A stretch of 5,658 nucleotides of DNA from NCBI GenBank assembly GCA_003532195.1, contig DOFA01000281.1, forward strand, positions 1 through 5,658. Direction: 5' to 3'. The notes beneath the pieces are model-generated. The model had not been told where the DNA came from. It did not search any database and was given only the letters and a program-made list of their open reading frames with translations. Every line of letters begins with the position of its first letter. Within the stretch, counting starts at the first letter, position 1. Positions 4,742-5,658 of the stretch are shown one piece after another. The position numbers and the translations under genes were made by a program. This DNA is from Clostridiales bacterium (GTDB lineage Bacteria; Bacillota; Clostridia; Saccharofermentanales; UBA5734).

Positions 4742-5658
4742 AGAACCGAAAAAGCGAATCCCAGAAAAGCAAAGTCAGCAAACCCACCTATCTCAACCGG
4801 GAAATCAGCTGGCTCGAATTTAACGGCCGGGTTCTGGAGGAAGCTCGCGACAAGCAGAATCCGCTTCTGGAACGGGTGAAATTTCTGGCGATCACCGGTT
4901 CGAACCTGGACGAATTTTTCATGATCCGGGTGGCCTCACTGCAGGATCTGGTGCAGGCAGGTTATGAAACGCCCGATCCGTCAGGACTGACGCCATCCGC
5001 CCAGCTGGCGGCCATATCCGAGAAAGCTCATGCCATGGTCAACCGGCAATACTCGACGTTTAGCCGGGTTTTGCTGCCGCTTCTGGCCAAGGAAAATATC
5101 CGGCTGCTTGGCGAAACAGATTTATCGCCCGAACAAGTACTGTTCTGCCGCGATTACTTTCATTCGACCATCTACCCGATCCTGACTCCGATGGGCGTCG
5201 ATGCCGCCCGGCCATTTCCGCTGATCGGCAACAAGACGCTCAACCTGTGTGTACGGATTGAGCAGCGGCGCCAGGCTCCGGAAGAAAAAAATGGTAAAAA
5301 CGGCAGAAAAGACATCCAGCCGGATATGGCTATCGTCCAGGTGCCAACGGTTATTCCGCGCCTGGTCAGCTTACCGGCGTCCGGAAGCCAGGATTTTATC
5401 TGGCTGGAGGATGTCATCCGGATGCATACCGGCGAGCTGTTCAGCGGCGTGAAAGCTGAACCGGTCGGCTGCTTCCGGATTATGCGCAACGCGGATCTGG
5501 ACCTGGACGAGGAAGATGCCGCCGATTTGCTTGTCGAGATCAATAAGCAGCTCAAGCTGCGGCCGTGGGGCGAAGTTATCCGGCTGGAAGTCGAAGCCGA
5601 GTTTTCCGACGACATGCTGCGGCGCCTGTCAGAACACCTGGCGATTGGCAAACAGGAC
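4738..5658 (+). CDS. ppk1: Polyphosphate kinase 1, N-terminal part, runs off window edge
   Basis: The reading frame is open for 307 codons to the window edge; PPK1 is usually about 690-720 residues, so under half is present. PPK1 reversibly transfers the gamma-phosphate of ATP to polyphosphate. Visible family blocks are LNREISWLEFNGRVLEEA (19-36) and ERVKFLAITGSNLDEFFMIR (45-64), with N56 at the position of the ATP-binding Asn of E. coli PPK. Then come DYFHSTIYPILTPMGVD (139-155), RPFPLIGNKTLNL (158-170), VPTVIPRLVSLP (202-213) and LKLRPWGEVIRLEVE (272-286). These cover the N-terminal domain and head domain. The phosphorylated catalytic histidine lies in the missing C-terminal part, so completeness and activity cannot be judged. 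Residues 175-197 form a polar, lysine-rich loop (KNGKNGRK). The basic first 15 residues precede the conserved start. Cotranscribed with ppx, with a 4-base overlap. Confidence 0.96.
   Translation, partial: MKNRKSESQKSKVSKPTYLNREISWLEFNGRVLEEARDKQNPLLERVKFLAITGSNLDEFFMIRVASLQDLVQAGYETPDPSGLTPSAQLAAISEKAHAMVNRQYSTFSRVLLPLLAKENIRLLGETDLSPEQVLFCRDYFHSTIYPILTPMGVDAARPFPLIGNKTLNLCVRIEQRRQAPEEKNGKNGRKDIQPDMAIVQVPTVIPRLVSLPASGSQDFIWLEDVIRMHTGELFSGVKAEPVGCFRIMRNADLDLDEEDAADLLVEINKQLKLRPWGEVIRLEVEAEFSDDMLRRLSEHLAIGKQD

Noticed and set aside
4516..5013. 16-base exact repeat (CGCCCAGCTGGCGGCC at 4516-4531 and 4998-5013)
   Set aside because: Both copies encode AQLAA in conserved coding context in ppx and ppk1, so shared codon preference explains the repeat.
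5260..5330. Polar lysine-rich stretch in ppk1 as a possible frameshift or insertion
   Set aside because: The frame stays open and conserved PPK1 blocks continue on both sides, so it is read as a variable surface loop.

Overview
The window reads as ordinary chromosomal DNA from an anaerobic, moderately GC-rich member of the Firmicutes (Clostridia-like). The lineage is an inference from gene content and protein style: a rubrerythrin, a stand-alone GlmU-like beta-helix protein, an NYN-LOTUS protein, and a Ppx/HD protein next to PPK1. Shine-Dalgarno sites are strong and match the AGGAGG type. No mobile element, CRISPR array, tRNA or rRNA is visible.

Layout, left to right. An AEC-family membrane transporter runs leftward and leaves the window (1-552, minus). 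It is divergent from a 224-residue left-handed beta-helix protein resembling only the acetyltransferase half of GlmU (694-1368, plus). That gene converges on a rubrerythrin gene (1454-2050, minus), with a strong hairpin terminator between them. The rubrerythrin has its own near-consensus promoter and a leader with two similar stem-loops. Upstream of it on the same strand is an NYN-domain nuclease with a C-terminal LOTUS/OST-HTH domain (2166-2966, minus). A 230-base divergent control region follows. From it a polyphosphate operon runs rightward: a Ppx/GppA-like protein with a C-terminal HD domain (3197-4741, GTG start), overlapping by 4 bases the start of polyphosphate kinase ppk1 (4738 to the window edge).

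Functional picture. The right-hand operon pairs polyphosphate synthesis (PPK1) with a putative polyphosphate or (p)ppGpp phosphohydrolase, so it probably sets polyphosphate levels. Rubrerythrin is a peroxide-scavenging enzyme of anaerobes, and NYN-LOTUS proteins are RNA-binding or RNA-cutting. A shared stress theme is possible but is only an inference from adjacency. Nothing here amounts to a clearly new system. The best leads are non-coding: the paired stem-loops in the rubrerythrin leader, and the 16-base palindrome with a repeated ACCGCCG word in the NYN/ppx control region. No gene-free stretch exceeds 300 bases.
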